Shown piece after piece: positions 54,227-64,000 of a stretch of 64,000 nt of DNA. The notes beneath the pieces were generated by a model. That model searched no databases, had not been told where the DNA came from, and worked only from the letters and a program-made list of their open reading frames with translations. Numbering within the stretch: the stretch's first letter is position 1; each line of letters starts with the position of its first letter. The DNA comes from Aurantiacibacter suaedae. Its GTDB lineage: Bacteria > Pseudomonadota > Alphaproteobacteria > Sphingomonadales > Sphingomonadaceae. The DNA is taken from the NCBI RefSeq assembly GCF_005434915.1, contig NZ_SKCG01000001.1:806001-870000 (forward strand), written 5' to 3'. The position numbers were made by a program, and so were the translations under genes.

Positions 54227-54978
54227 CGCCTGATCGTCAGCGCGCGCTGGTCCGGTTCGCCGATCCAGCGCGCGTCGACACCCCAGACATCCGCCAGCAC
54301 CTTGCTGGAAAGAGCGTGCTCGGGCTTGCCATCGGCGGCCACATGCCCGTCATGGAGTACGATAACCCTGTCGGTGTGGTTCATCGCCAGCGCAAGATCG
54401 TGCAGCACCAGCACCACGCCGCGCCCCTCGTCCGCTACGCCGCGCAGCACCCGCAGAAGCCGCAGCTGATGCGCCAGATCGAGCGCGGCCAGCGGCTCAT
54501 CGGCGAGGAGCCAGCGCGGCTCGCCCGCCAGAACCCGCGCCAGCAGAACGCGCGCACGCTCTCCGCCCGAGAGGCTTGAGACAGAGCGTTCGGTGAAGGC
54601 GGTGAGGTCGCAGGTGGCCAGCGCATTTTCGATGGCGGCCAGCCCGTTAGCCCTTTCGCTGTCACCTTGTGGCAGGCGGCCCAGCGAAACCAGCCGCGCC
54701 ACGGCCATGTCCCAGGCGATCTCGCCCGTCTGCGGCAGGTAGCCGATCTGCATCGCGCGTTCGCGCGGCGCGATCATCTGCAGCAAGTCCTTGCCCAGGA
54801 AGACCGCGCCGAGTTCGGGCATTTCCAGCCCCGACAGCGCCGAAAGCAGCGTGGACTTGCCAGCACCGTTGGGCCCGCAGATCGCCACCAGCTCTCCCGG
54901 CTTCAGCGCGAGGGACACCTGCGACAAGGCCGCATGATCTCCGCGCATGACGGTGACGACGCGCGTGCTCAGCTCCAT
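54223..54978 (-). CDS. ABC transporter ATP-binding protein (B12/iron-siderophore type)
   Basis: A 251-residue cytoplasmic ATPase: Walker A GPNGAGKST near residue 35, Q-loop LPQTGEIAWD, signature SLSGGERARVLLARVLAGEP, Walker B WLLADEPLAALD and H-loop VLHDLALAM. These place it in the FepC/BtuD class. The start at 54978 lies 10 bases inside the end of the permease gene, so translation is coupled. Together with the permease and binding lipoprotein it forms a complete importer. Substrate could be cobalamin, haem or a ferric siderophore. No cobalamin riboswitch is seen. Confidence 0.9.
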   Translation of the reverse strand: MELSTRVVTVMRGDHAALSQVSLALKPGELVAICGPNGAGKSTLLSALSGLEMPELGAVFLGKDLLQMIAPRERAMQIGYLPQTGEIAWDMAVARLVSLGRLPQGDSERANGLAAIENALATCDLTAFTERSVSSLSGGERARVLLARVLAGEPRWLLADEPLAALDLAHQLRLLRVLRGVADEGRGVVLVLHDLALAMNHTDRVIVLHDGHVAADGKPEHALSSKVLADVWGVDARWIGEPDQRALTIRR

Positions 54979-55931
54979 GGCGAATTCCCGCGCCGCATCT
55001 TGAGCAGCAGGTGCAGGAAAAACGGGGCGCCCAGCAAATTGAGCGCGATCCCGAGTTTCAGCTCGTTGACCAGCGGCAGCATCCGGCAGACAATGTCCGC
55101 CACCAAAACCAGCAACGCGCCTGCCAACGCGCTTGGCAGGATCAGCGACGAGGGCGCGCGATCGGTGAAGGGTCGCACCAGATGCGGCACCATCAGGCCG
55201 ACGAAGCCGATCACCCCGGCAACCGCCACCCCGCTCCCCACGGTCAACGCCACGCCCATGATCATCAGCCAGCGCAGCGCTTGCGGATCGATGCCAAGCG
55301 AGCGGGCCGCTTCTTCCCCCAGCGTGAGAGCATCGAGCGCACGGCCCGCGCCATAAAGCAGGCCCACACCCACCAAAGTCAGCGGGGTGGCTATGGCCAC
55401 ATCCTGCCAACTGCGATCGGTCAGCGCGCCGATCAGCCAGTTCATCATCCCTGCCAGGGCAAAGGCATTGGTGGCCAGCGTAATCACCAGCGACGTCAAG
55501 GCACCGGCGAGGCTGGAAATCATCAATCCGGCGAGCGTGAACAGCGTCACGCCTGCCGTTCTGCCCGCCAGCAGCGAGAGCAGGCCCATGGCCCCTGCGG
55601 CTCCCAGCAAGGCTCCGACCGGCACGGTCAGCGCGCCAAGATTGCCCCCGCCGGTCGACAAGGCGAGCACGCCGCCAAACGCCGCGCCGGGAGCGATGCC
55701 GAACAGGCCGGGATCGGCCAGCGGGTTACGCAGGTATCCCTGCATTCCGGCACCCGCCGCGCCAAGCCCGCCACCGATCACCAGCGCCAGCACGCTGCGC
55801 GGCAAACGCAGTTCGGCAAGGATGATATAGGCATTGGGCATGGCTGCCGGATCCACCCAGACCCGCCCAGCGAAAAGCGATGCCACCAGCGCAACCGCGA
55901 TGGCGAAAAGGAGCCCCGGCACCAGCCTCAT
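54969..55931 (-). CDS. FecCD family ABC transporter permease
   Basis: A 320-residue inner-membrane permease with about nine to ten transmembrane helices. FecCD signatures are LRLPRSVLALVIGGGLGAAGAGMQGYLRNPLADPGLFGI, GRALDALTLGEEAARSLGID and VAGVIGFVGLMVPHLVRP. The N-terminal ATG at 55931 overlaps the stop of the binding-protein gene by four bases. It forms a homodimeric channel with the ATPase encoded downstream, with which it overlaps by 10 bases. Confidence 0.92.
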   Translation of the reverse strand: MRLVPGLLFAIAVALVASLFAGRVWVDPAAMPNAYIILAELRLPRSVLALVIGGGLGAAGAGMQGYLRNPLADPGLFGIAPGAAFGGVLALSTGGGNLGALTVPVGALLGAAGAMGLLSLLAGRTAGVTLFTLAGLMISSLAGALTSLVITLATNAFALAGMMNWLIGALTDRSWQDVAIATPLTLVGVGLLYGAGRALDALTLGEEAARSLGIDPQALRWLMIMGVALTVGSGVAVAGVIGFVGLMVPHLVRPFTDRAPSSLILPSALAGALLVLVADIVCRMLPLVNELKLGIALNLLGAPFFLHLLLKMRRGNSPWS

Positions 55932-56755
55932 GGCGAGAACCCTTCCCTGATCTGGCGAAGCCGCGCCAGCGCACGCGGGATCGTCGGCCCGGCGCAATAC
56001 AGCAGGCCGGGATCGAGCTGCGCGCGCACCGTGCCGTTCAGAATATCGAGCGCGGGATGCTGCAAGGCCCGCGTTGTGCCTGAGGTTAGGAGGAGCTGCG
56101 GCGGATCGGCCAAAACCTGTTCGAGCGGCAGATATTGACCATAGCCAAGCCCCTGCGCATCCGGTGCCAGCGTAAATCCAGAATGTTCGAGCAGCGCGGC
56201 GGCCAGGCTATCGGGTCCGAGCACGATCCCGTCTTCCTGCCACAACAGCACGCTGATCGGCGCGTTGCGACCGGGCGTGTTTTCATTCCACGCCTCGGTC
56301 ATCCTGCCAACCAGCGCATCCCCTTCTTCCCGGCGTTCGGCGAGGTCGGCCAAGGCGCGCACCTGCGCCAAGCTGTCGTCGACCGTGCTCACGATGTCGA
56401 GGTCGAACAACACGATACCGCTTTGTTCGAGAGCGCGCCGGGTGGGCGCAGGCAGGAAGCGGTCCGTCACCACGAGGTCAGGCGCGAGCGCGATGATCTC
56501 CTCGGCGCGGCTGGACGTCGAACGATAGCGGGCGACCTGCTCCGCAGGCATTGAAGTCGCGGCGGGATCATTGCTGTAGTGCGAAATGGCCAGCAGCTGC
56601 TCGGGCGGGGCGAGCTCGGCAAGAATGGCGTCGCTACACGGATTGAGGCTGACGATGGTAGGGCGACCTTCCGCGCTTCTGTCGGCAGGCTGCGCGCTGC
56701 AGGCGGCAATCGACAGAACCAACCATGCGCCAGAAAATGCTCTGATTATGCTCAC
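55928..56755 (-). CDS. Periplasmic binding lipoprotein of the ABC importer (BtuF-like)
   Basis: A 275-residue class III solute-binding protein. The signal ends in LSIAAC, giving an acylated cysteine near residue 19. The body has RPTIVSLNPCSDAILAELAPPEQLLAISHYSNDP and ALAPDLVVTDRF, typical of BtuF/FhuD-type proteins. It is the first gene of a three-gene importer operon, each joined by overlap. A conserved extra cysteine (NPCSD) lies in the first strand. The 301-base upstream gap (56756-57056) shows no riboswitch or TonB receptor gene. Likely ligand is cobalamin or a siderophore. Confidence 0.85.
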   Translation of the reverse strand: MSIIRAFSGAWLVLSIAACSAQPADRSAEGRPTIVSLNPCSDAILAELAPPEQLLAISHYSNDPAATSMPAEQVARYRSTSSRAEEIIALAPDLVVTDRFLPAPTRRALEQSGIVLFDLDIVSTVDDSLAQVRALADLAERREEGDALVGRMTEAWNENTPGRNAPISVLLWQEDGIVLGPDSLAAALLEHSGFTLAPDAQGLGYGQYLPLEQVLADPPQLLLTSGTTRALQHPALDILNGTVRAQLDPGLLYCAGPTIPRALARLRQIREGFSP

Positions 56756-57056
56756 GAGTTCTTATAGCCGCCTTGCGCAAACATGCCGTTCCCACGCGCG
56801 GCCCCCTCAGCCGTCGCGCCCCCCTGGTGAGCCTGAAAACAGCATATGCGCCTGGCGTCACCTTCGGACAATCATCGCGACCGGCAGCCTTCAGTGCCCA
56901 AACTTCTGGCTGTCGCGGCTAGGAGCTAGCAACGGCTTGCCCCGGCGGCAATCGACAAAATGCCGAAATTTCATCAATTGCGGTCGCCGTGTCCCGATTG
57001 TAGACGGCCGAACTTGTGTCAATGTCCTGGCAAACATTTGCCGTTAAGGGGGCACA

Positions 57057-58211
57057 ATGCGCGCCAATTGCATCCTTCCCGACGAGTCGCTGCCCGATTT
57101 CCGCGACCGGATCACGCGCGTGCGCGCGGCGCGCTCGCTGGCGCAAAGCGGCAGGGGCAGGCGTTCTATACGCAAGGCTGGCGTGCTGGCGGCTGCGGTA
57201 GCCGTGCCGGCGCTGGCTCTGCCCGGCGGCTTGCAGGGGCTGACCATGCCATCGGCGAATGCAGCGGCGGCTACCATCGCGCCTATGGGCTTCGAGACAC
57301 CCGGCGAAAGCTTTCCCGGATCGGCCTTCTATTACCTTGAAGACGCACCGCAGACAGGCGAGGCAAAGCCGGGCCTCTCAGCTGCGCCCCAGGCTGCTGC
57401 GCCGCTTGGGCAAGGCACCGCAAGTGCCTTCATCGCCGGCCCCGCAGCGCGCTCTCTGCGCGTAGCGGGCTCATTAACCGATCAGGCCCGCGCCCAGCAA
57501 TGCATGACGCAGGCCATCTATTACGAAGCGGCCAGCGAATCCGACGCCGGCCAGCGCGCCGTGGCGCAGGTGGTGCTGAACCGGCTGGCGCATCCGTCTT
57601 ATCCCTCAACCGTGTGCGGAGTCGTGTTCCAGGGGTCGCAGCGCAGCACCGGATGTCAGTTCACCTTCACCTGCGACGGTTCGCTGGGGCGCCAGCCTTC
57701 GGCCTTCATGTGGGGCCGCGCCAGCCGGATCGCGCGGCAAGCGCTCGCAGGCGCGGTTTACGCTCCGGTGGGGCTCGCCACGCACTATCACACCCTTGCG
57801 GTACACCCCTATTGGGCCGACAGCCTCACGGAGGTGGCGGTGATCGGCGCGCACCAGTTCTATCGCTGGCGCGGCGCGGCGGGGACCAGCCGAGCCTTTA
57901 CCGGGCGCTATCTGGGCGGCGAACCAGCGCCGGGCCGCACCGCTGCGCTGATGGCGCAGGCTGACAGCGGGGCCGCCCCCGATCCGGCCAGCCCGCTCGT
58001 CATGGAAAACCCCCTGCCCGATAGCAGCGCTTTCCAGCCCGGTCACGATCTTGCCGCGAAGCCTGCACAACCAACCGCAATGGCCGAGGATCGCCGCGCA
58101 CCCGGTGCCATTCCGGCTGCAGCGCAGGGTTCCCGGTTGCCCGGCGGTGGCGCAATCCGCGCCGAGTATGCGCGCAGCGGCAGCTGGCGCGAAGAGCCCA
58201 AGCCCGATTGA
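57057..58211 (+). CDS. Cell-wall hydrolase, SleB family (Hydrolase_2)
   Basis: A 384-residue protein. After a basic cytoplasmic start (RRSIRKAG) comes a hydrophobic segment (VLAAAVAVPALALPGGLQGL) acting as signal or anchor. The Hydrolase_2/SleB domain occupies about residues 145-275: MTQAIYYEAASESDAGQRAVAQVVLNRLAHPSYPSTVCGVVFQG, then CQFTFTCDGS and THYHTLAVHPYW. The Glu of YYEA is the probable catalytic acid. The C-terminal 100 residues are Pro/Ala-rich and disordered. It would cut peptidoglycan glycans in the periplasm. Confidence 0.88.
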   Translation: MRANCILPDESLPDFRDRITRVRAARSLAQSGRGRRSIRKAGVLAAAVAVPALALPGGLQGLTMPSANAAAATIAPMGFETPGESFPGSAFYYLEDAPQTGEAKPGLSAAPQAAAPLGQGTASAFIAGPAARSLRVAGSLTDQARAQQCMTQAIYYEAASESDAGQRAVAQVVLNRLAHPSYPSTVCGVVFQGSQRSTGCQFTFTCDGSLGRQPSAFMWGRASRIARQALAGAVYAPVGLATHYHTLAVHPYWADSLTEVAVIGAHQFYRWRGAAGTSRAFTGRYLGGEPAPGRTAALMAQADSGAAPDPASPLVMENPLPDSSAFQPGHDLAAKPAQPTAMAEDRRAPGAIPAAAQGSRLPGGGAIRAEYARSGSWREEPKPD

Positions 58212-58354
58212 TCGCGCGGCCGCCAACGCTTCGCTAGCTATAAGTTAAGAACGCGGAAACCATTTCTGGATACCCGGTATTAAGGTTGTCGTCCTAGCCG
58301 AGAGGCTGCTGCAAGACAGCGGTGACGTAACTCCAGCCGAAAGCGCTACCAGCC

Positions 58355-58672
58355 ATGTCGATCCGTCTCGCCGTCCCCAGTCTCTCGCGCAGGCGTCTTT
58401 CGACCTCGCATGTTCTGCGTCTGCAAAGCGAAGCGGCGAACGATAACCGCGCCAGCAGCAGCGCAGGCGATGCCTCCTTCCGCCGCGCGCTGGACCTGTT
58501 CGCACAGCACGGTCTGGGCGCAGCCAAGGTGGCCCATGCGTCAGCCGAAAGCGCTGCGATCTGCGGCGATATGGAAGGCTTCGCCACCTGGCGCGATGTC
58601 TGCGCCAATCTCGATCGGAGGCTGGCGCACGATCTTGCTCGCTTCCGGCCGCAAACAAGCACGCCCATGTGA
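58355..58672 (+). CDS. Conserved hypothetical protein, 105 aa
   Basis: A small helical protein. The first 35 residues are basic and Ser/Arg-rich; the rest (FRRALDLFAQHGLGAAKVAH, CGDMEGFATWRDVCANLDRRLA) resembles short soluble helical proteins found in sphingomonads. There is no signal peptide. Function is unknown. It lies alone between the SleB hydrolase and the GGDEF-EAL gene, with no other ORF in either flanking gap. Confidence 0.6.
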   Translation: MSIRLAVPSLSRRRLSTSHVLRLQSEAANDNRASSSAGDASFRRALDLFAQHGLGAAKVAHASAESAAICGDMEGFATWRDVCANLDRRLAHDLARFRPQTSTPM

Positions 58673-58734
58673 TTGACCCGTCAACACTACGCATGGATAT
58701 CTTAAGGTTTCTAAACGAGATGTGGCGCTAAAAC

Positions 58735-58749
58735 CTCCGAAGGTCGGAG
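58735..58749 (+). promoter_or_regulatory. Hairpin over the ribosome-binding site of the GGDEF-EAL gene
   Basis: CTCCGA, loop AGG, TCGGAG: a perfect six-bp stem whose right arm contains the Shine-Dalgarno GGAG (58746-58749), six bases before a TTG start. In the mRNA the stem would hide the ribosome-binding site, giving low or conditional translation. Confidence 0.55.
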
Positions 58750-58755
58750 AATACC

Positions 58756-60690
58756 TTGGCAAAGAGCGTCGAAACCATAGCGCCCGAAAGCGACATGTTG
58801 CCGCCCCTTGGTCGGCGCAATTATGACAGCGATTTCGCGCCGCACCTGGGCCTGGTTCTCGCCAGCGGGGCCAACCTTGCCATCGTCTGGACCGGCGCGC
58901 TGCTGAGCGGCTCGCGGTTGCTGTTTGCCCTGGCGGTTGCGATGACCGTCCTCGTCACTATCCGGCTTGGCTTGGCGCTGCTTTATGCGGCTACCAGCCG
59001 CTCCATCGTGCGCAAGCGCCTGGCGCCGGTGGTGTTGGGGACGGAAGCGATTATGTCGACGAACATCGGCCTGTTCGGAGCCTTCGCGCTGGCTCTCCAG
59101 ATAGACAACCATCTGGCGATGCTCGCCCTCGCCTATTCGCTGACCTATGCCACGGGGATGCCGGTGCGCTGCGCTAACCGGCCTTTCTATGCCCGCCTCC
59201 ACATGGGCCTGGTCGGAATTCCCATAATTCTGGCGGCACTCTATCTCGGCACGCCAGGGATGCTCGTCCTGGCGCTGACCTTGCCCGGCCTCGCCATCAC
59301 CATGGATACGCTGACGCAGAGCATTTACAGCAACCTGTGCAACATCGTGCGCATTTCGCAGGAGCGGAAGGACGTCAGCGAGCAATATCATTTCCTCGCG
59401 CTGCACGATGGCTTGACCAACCTCCTCAACCGCGACGGCTTCCACCATGCGCTCGAAGACTTGCGGGTGAAGTACGGCCCCGATCAGCGTATCGCCTTGT
59501 TGTGGTTCGACCTGCATCGCTTGCGCGACGTGAACGAAGGCCAGGGCTATGCCGCGGGCGACAAGCTGCTGTGCGAAATGGCCCGGCGAATGCGCGCCTG
59601 CACTCCCGACGACGCGGTGCTGGCGCGGTTCGGCAGCGACGAGTTCCTGCTTGCCGTGCCGGTGGCCTCGCGCGCCAATGCCGAGCAACTGGTCAACCGT
59701 GTCAGCGACCGCCTCAACCGCCCGGTGAGGCTCGACTTTGCGGTGGTGGAAGCTGGCACGGCTATCGGTGTCGCCATCCTTGGCGAGGATTCCGCCACGG
59801 TTTCGCACCTGATGCAGGCCGCCAATATCGCGCTGATGCAGGCCAAGGAGGAAAAGAGACTGAGCTGTTTCTACGTCCCCGACATGAGCCGCCGCCGCGC
59901 AGAACGAAAGGAGATGGAGCGCGACCTGCGAGCCGCTATCATGCGCGGGGAGATGGCAGTCCACTTCCAGCCGCTGATCGATCTAGACACTGGAAGCATT
60001 CGCTGTTTCGAAGCGCTGGTGCGCTGGACGCATCCCGAGAAGGGGCAGATCTCGCCCGAGGTATTTATTCCGCTGGCCGAAGAAACCGGTCAGATCATTA
60101 CGCTTGGCAACTGGGTGACAGCGCAGGCGGCGCGTGCCGCTGCGACCTGGCCCGAACACGTCAAGCTGGCGGTCAACCTCTCGCCGACCCAGATGCGCGC
60201 GCCCGGCGCGGCGCTGGGCATCCTGCACGCGCTGCGTCAGGCGGGCCTCGCACCCAGCCGGCTGGTGCTTGAGGTGACCGAAAGCGTTTTTCTGGAAGAG
60301 AACGTCCATGCGCGGCGGTTCATGGACGATCTTGCGCGCACGCAGGTCCACTTTGCGCTGGATGACTTCGGCACCGGCTACTCGTCGCTCAGCTACCTGC
60401 ACCGCTATCACTTCGACAAGATCAAGATCGACCGCAGCTTCGTGTGCGGCCCTGAGGTGGGCGCGCACAGCGATGCGATCATTCGCGCGGTGGCCGGCAT
60501 GGGCCGCAAGCTCGGGATGGAAATCGTAGCCGAGGGCATCGAGACGCTTGAGCAGGCGCAAAGCCTGCGCCGCGCGGGTTGCACGCTGGGCCAGGGCTTC
60601 TACTATAGCCGCGCCGTCACCGCGCAGGGGGCACAAGAACTGCTTGCGCGCGAGGCCGAAAACCTGAACCATTTCGACATCGCGCTCTAG
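58756..60690 (+). CDS. Membrane GGDEF-EAL protein (c-di-GMP turnover)
   Basis: A 644-residue protein with five to six hydrophobic segments in the first 190 residues as a membrane sensor. A GGDEF domain (about residues 215-370) has ALHDGLTNLLNRDGF and RFGSDEF, where GGDEF is altered to GSDEF. The EAL domain (about residues 390-635) keeps FEALVRW, LAVNLSPTQM, LEVTESVF, LDDFGTGYSSLSY, IKIDRSFV and AEGIET. The cyclase may be impaired, leaving phosphodiesterase as the main activity. The start is TTG with GGAG six bases upstream inside a hairpin; a later ATG at codon 14 would shorten it. Confidence 0.9.
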   Translation: MAKSVETIAPESDMLPPLGRRNYDSDFAPHLGLVLASGANLAIVWTGALLSGSRLLFALAVAMTVLVTIRLGLALLYAATSRSIVRKRLAPVVLGTEAIMSTNIGLFGAFALALQIDNHLAMLALAYSLTYATGMPVRCANRPFYARLHMGLVGIPIILAALYLGTPGMLVLALTLPGLAITMDTLTQSIYSNLCNIVRISQERKDVSEQYHFLALHDGLTNLLNRDGFHHALEDLRVKYGPDQRIALLWFDLHRLRDVNEGQGYAAGDKLLCEMARRMRACTPDDAVLARFGSDEFLLAVPVASRANAEQLVNRVSDRLNRPVRLDFAVVEAGTAIGVAILGEDSATVSHLMQAANIALMQAKEEKRLSCFYVPDMSRRRAERKEMERDLRAAIMRGEMAVHFQPLIDLDTGSIRCFEALVRWTHPEKGQISPEVFIPLAEETGQIITLGNWVTAQAARAAATWPEHVKLAVNLSPTQMRAPGAALGILHALRQAGLAPSRLVLEVTESVFLEENVHARRFMDDLARTQVHFALDDFGTGYSSLSYLHRYHFDKIKIDRSFVCGPEVGAHSDAIIRAVAGMGRKLGMEIVAEGIETLEQAQSLRRAGCTLGQGFYYSRAVTAQGAQELLAREAENLNHFDIAL

Positions 60691-60815
60691 GCTTCGGCCA
60701 GCCTCGCGCGCTGAGTTCTTGATACTGCGAAGTGTTTGCAAAGATAAGCCAATTGAGGGCCGCTTTCGCTGTTGCAATGGGCTTTGGGCAGGCCTAACGC
60801 ACCACCCACGAAAGG

Positions 60816-60843
60816 CATTGCCCCGGCCGGGCGCAGGGCAATG
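60816..60843. repeat. Inverted repeat upstream of mdh
   Basis: CATTGCCC and GGGCAATG, perfect eight-bp arms around a 12-base GC-rich loop that itself holds CGGCCG. It lies 52 bases before the mdh start in a 204-base gap and lacks a T-run. A role as terminator of the GGDEF-EAL transcript or as a structured mdh leader are both possible. Confidence 0.45.
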
Positions 60844-60849
60844 TCATGA

Positions 60850-61869
<1,020 letters not shown>

Positions 61870-61885
61870 CACTTCCCTCCGTGAG

Positions 61886-61902
61886 CCCCGGCCCCGCCGG
61901 GG
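61886..61902 (+). other. GC-rich hairpin between mdh and sucD
   Basis: CCCCGG, five bases, CCGGGG, 17 bases after the mdh stop. It has no T-run, so at most it partly attenuates or stabilises the mdh end of the transcript. Confidence 0.4.
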
Positions 61903-61972
61903 TTCGCAAGCTCTCTCTCGGGCGGAATTCCAGCCCTCGCTGCACAGCCGCCCGAAGAAAAAGGAACGACGA

Positions 61973-62863
61973 ATGTCCATCCTCGTAAACAAAGACACCA
62001 AGGTCATCACCCAGGGGATGACCGGCAACACCGGCACCTTCCACACCCAGCAAGCGCTGGACTACGGAACGCAGATGGTTGCAGGCGTGACCCCCGGCAA
62101 AGGCGGCACCACGCACCTCGGCCTCCCGAATTTTGACACCGTAAAGGAAGCCAAGGCCGAAACCGGCGCGACCGCTTCGGTCATCTACGTCCCGCCGCCA
62201 TTCGCCGCCGACTCGATCCTTGAAGCCATCGAGGCCGAAATCGAGCTGATCGTCGCCATCACCGAGGGTGTTCCCGTGCTCGACATGGTGCGCGTGAAGC
62301 GCGCGCTGCAGGGCTCGAAGTCGCGCCTGATCGGGCCGAACTGCCCCGGCGTGCTTACCCCCGGCGAGTGCAAGATCGGCATCATGCCAGGCTCGATCTT
62401 CTCGAAGGGCTCCGTCGGCGTCGTCAGCCGTTCGGGCACGCTGACCTACGAAGCCGTGCACCAGACCACCGCGGTCGGCCTCGGCCAGACCACGGCTGTC
62501 GGCATCGGCGGCGACCCGGTCAACGGCACCAACTTCATCGACGTGCTCGACCTGTTCCTGTCGGACGACGAGACCAAGTCGATCATCATGATCGGCGAAA
62601 TCGGCGGCAGCGCCGAGGAAGAAGCGGCCGAGTTCATCAAGCAGGAAGCCGCTAAGGGCCGCTCCAAGCCGATGGTCGGCTTCATCGCCGGGCGCACCGC
62701 CCCTCCGGGCCGCCGCATGGGCCACGCGGGCGCAATCGTCTCGGGCGGCCAGGGCGGCGCGGAAGACAAGATCGCCGCGATGGAAGCGGCCGGCATTCGT
62801 GTCAGCCCCTCGCCCAGCGAACTCGGTATTACTTTGGATGCCCTGCTCAAGGAACTCGCCTGA
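61973..62863 (+). CDS. sucD: Succinate-CoA ligase, ADP-forming, alpha subunit
   Basis: A 296-residue subunit that carries the phosphohistidine and binds CoA, making succinate plus ATP or GTP in the TCA cycle. Signatures are [34 protein letters not shown]-like [30 protein letters not shown] and the active-site [21 protein letters not shown] with the histidine near residue 250. The ATG at 61973 follows AAAAAGGA. The beta subunit gene sucC is not adjacent on either side in the window. Confidence 0.96.
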   Translation: MSILVNKDTKVITQGMTGNTGTFHTQQALDYGTQMVAGVTPGKGGTTHLGLPNFDTVKEAKAETGATASVIYVPPPFAADSILEAIEAEIELIVAITEGVPVLDMVRVKRALQGSKSRLIGPNCPGVLTPGECKIGIMPGSIFSKGSVGVVSRSGTLTYEAVHQTTAVGLGQTTAVGIGGDPVNGTNFIDVLDLFLSDDETKSIIMIGEIGGSAEEEAAEFIKQEAAKGRSKPMVGFIAGRTAPPGRRMGHAGAIVSGGQGGAEDKIAAMEAAGIRVSPSPSELGITLDALLKELA

Positions 62864-62915
62864 GTTCCACCCGTAAGGGTTATGGTTGACGAAGAGTTGT
62901 GTGAAGGTCCCTGCC

Positions 62916-64000
62916 ATGGGTGATGAGCCGTTGAATTTGCTTCCCGAAATGCCCGACCAGGGCGGGGCCCAGGCAGGGCCGAGCTGGGCCAACCCGCGCT
63001 GGCCGCTTGCCGACGACGGCAGCGACCTGACCGCGGGCCTCGACCCGACGGCGATGAAGCTGTCGGTCGAGAAGGCGGCCAAGGACGCGGGCAAACCGGT
63101 CGATGCCAAGAGCATCGAGACTGCGGCCAACGATTCGATCCAGGCGATGATGCTGATCCGGCACTATCGCGTGCGCGGGCACATGGCAGCCACGCTCGAT
63201 CCGCTGGGCCTCACCCACCGCGACAAAGAAGAAGAGCTGTCGCTCGCCGCCCACGGCTTTGCCGGGCGTGAGGATCAGGAAGTCTATGTCGGCGGCGCGT
63301 TCGGGTTCGAATGGGTCAAGGTAGGCGACCTCTACAAGGCGCTGCGCAAGACCTATTGCGGCAATGTCGGCCTCGAATACATGCACATCGCCGACACCGA
63401 GGAGCGGCGCTTCCTGCAAAAACGCTTTGAAAGCCCCGAGGAGACGATCCAGTTCACGCCCGAAGGCAAGACGGCGATCCTCCAAGCGGTGATCCGCGGC
63501 GAGGAATACGAAAAGTATCTCGGCAAGAAGTATGTCGGCACCAAGCGCTTCGGGCTCGATGGCGGCGAGGCGATGATCCCGGCGCTGGAAGCGGTCATCA
63601 AGTATGGCGGCAGCACCGGCGTGCGCGAGATCATTTACGGGATGGCGCACCGCGGCCGCCTAAACGTGCTGGCGAACGTGATGGCCAAGCCTTACAAGGT
63701 CATCTTCCACGAGTTCTCGGGCGGCAGCGCCAATCCCGACGATGTCGGCGGCTCGGGCGACGTGAAGTATCACCTCGGCACCAGCACCGACCGCGAGTTC
63801 GACGGGATCAAGGTCCACATGAGCCTCGTGCCCAATCCTTCGCACCTCGAAACGGTCGACCCGGTCGTGCTCGGCAAGACGCGGGCGCAGCAGGCGATTC
63901 ACGACGATCTCGGCGTGCATCAGAAGGTGCTGCCCGTGCTGATTCACGGCGATGCGGCCTTCGCGGGCCAAGGCGTGGTGTGGGAGTGCTTCGGCCTTTC
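62916..64000 (+). CDS. sucA: 2-oxoglutarate dehydrogenase E1 component, 5' part (continues beyond window)
   Basis: The frame opens at the ATG at 62916 and runs without a stop to the right edge, 361 codons of an expected 940 or so. It shows the E1 start region ([38 protein letters not shown]) and the thiamine-diphosphate core [19 protein letters not shown], followed by [39 protein letters not shown] and [16 protein letters not shown]. It decarboxylates 2-oxoglutarate as part of the OGDH complex. It follows sucD closely and probably shares its transcript; E2 and E3 genes are expected downstream. Confidence 0.95.
   Translation, partial: MGDEPLNLLPEMPDQGGAQAGPSWANPRWPLADDGSDLTAGLDPTAMKLSVEKAAKDAGKPVDAKSIETAANDSIQAMMLIRHYRVRGHMAATLDPLGLTHRDKEEELSLAAHGFAGREDQEVYVGGAFGFEWVKVGDLYKALRKTYCGNVGLEYMHIADTEERRFLQKRFESPEETIQFTPEGKTAILQAVIRGEEYEKYLGKKYVGTKRFGLDGGEAMIPALEAVIKYGGSTGVREIIYGMAHRGRLNVLANVMAKPYKVIFHEFSGGSANPDDVGGSGDVKYHLGTSTDREFDGIKVHMSLVPNPSHLETVDPVVLGKTRAQQAIHDDLGVHQKVLPVLIHGDAAFAGQGVVWECFGL

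Noticed and set aside
56756-57056. Possible cobalamin riboswitch before the BtuF-like operon
   Set aside because: I looked for the B12-box core on the minus strand and did not see it, so the substrate call stays open.
58702-58715. CtrA-like site TTAA...TAAA before the GGDEF-EAL gene
   Set aside because: Spacing is six rather than seven and the second half-site is TAAA, so it does not match the TTAA-N7-TTAA consensus.

Overview
The window is ordinary high-GC chromosome from an alphaproteobacterium of the order Sphingomonadales, most likely family Erythrobacteraceae. This is inferred from gene families and order: a CckA-type hybrid kinase, an mdh-sucD-sucA segment, a lytic transglycosylase/dapA/smpB neighbourhood, DUF4169 and DUF2062 genes, and LexA boxes of the alphaproteobacterial GTTC-N7-GTTC type. 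Genes are tightly packed on both strands. I see no rRNA, tRNA, CRISPR array, intact insertion sequence or prophage.

Layout. 1-13.2 kb: the end of an acyl-CoA dehydrogenase, nitronate monooxygenase, NADP isocitrate dehydrogenase with a strong terminator, a GNAT-nitrilase fusion, PutP, a KefB-type antiporter, a 56-residue hydrophilic protein, alaS, a methyltransferase, and recA with a LexA box. 13.2-20.3 kb: tandem DUF4139 secreted proteins, cckA translationally coupled to a DUF2062 gene, and smpB. 20.4-29.7 kb: S9 peptidase, dapA, lytic transglycosylase, EAL protein, a greB operon, patatin, an IalB-like protein and an outer-membrane barrel. 30-39.9 kb: rlmN-MOSC, an amidohydrolase, a glycine-zipper protein, glutamine-dependent NAD synthetase with an in-frame HTH extension, a PQQ sugar dehydrogenase, and a three-gene SDR/cytochrome b/molybdoenzyme operon. 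40-44.9 kb: cyclopropane-type lipid methyltransferase, MATE exporter, argG, rlpA.

Accessory segment, 44.9-48.04 kb. An HTH protein of terminase-small-subunit flavour and a small ORF running through an intergenic repeat precede a visibly AT-richer two-gene operon: a HipA-like kinase overlapping a DUF3037 protein. Between this operon and uvrA lie a palindromic repeat and a 69-base remnant of a second, diverged uvrA 3' end. This is the main sign of horizontal exchange in the window and the best candidate for an undescribed system.

48.07-64 kb: uvrA with its own LexA box, a cysteine hydrolase, an M3 peptidase, a B12/siderophore-type ABC importer (binding lipoprotein, permease, ATPase), a SleB-type cell-wall hydrolase, a membrane GGDEF-EAL protein with a hairpin over its ribosome-binding site, and the TCA genes mdh, sucD and the start of sucA, which runs off the right edge.

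Together the window is mainly core metabolism, DNA repair (recA and uvrA sharing LexA control) and envelope maintenance, with one accessory island at the uvrA 3' end.
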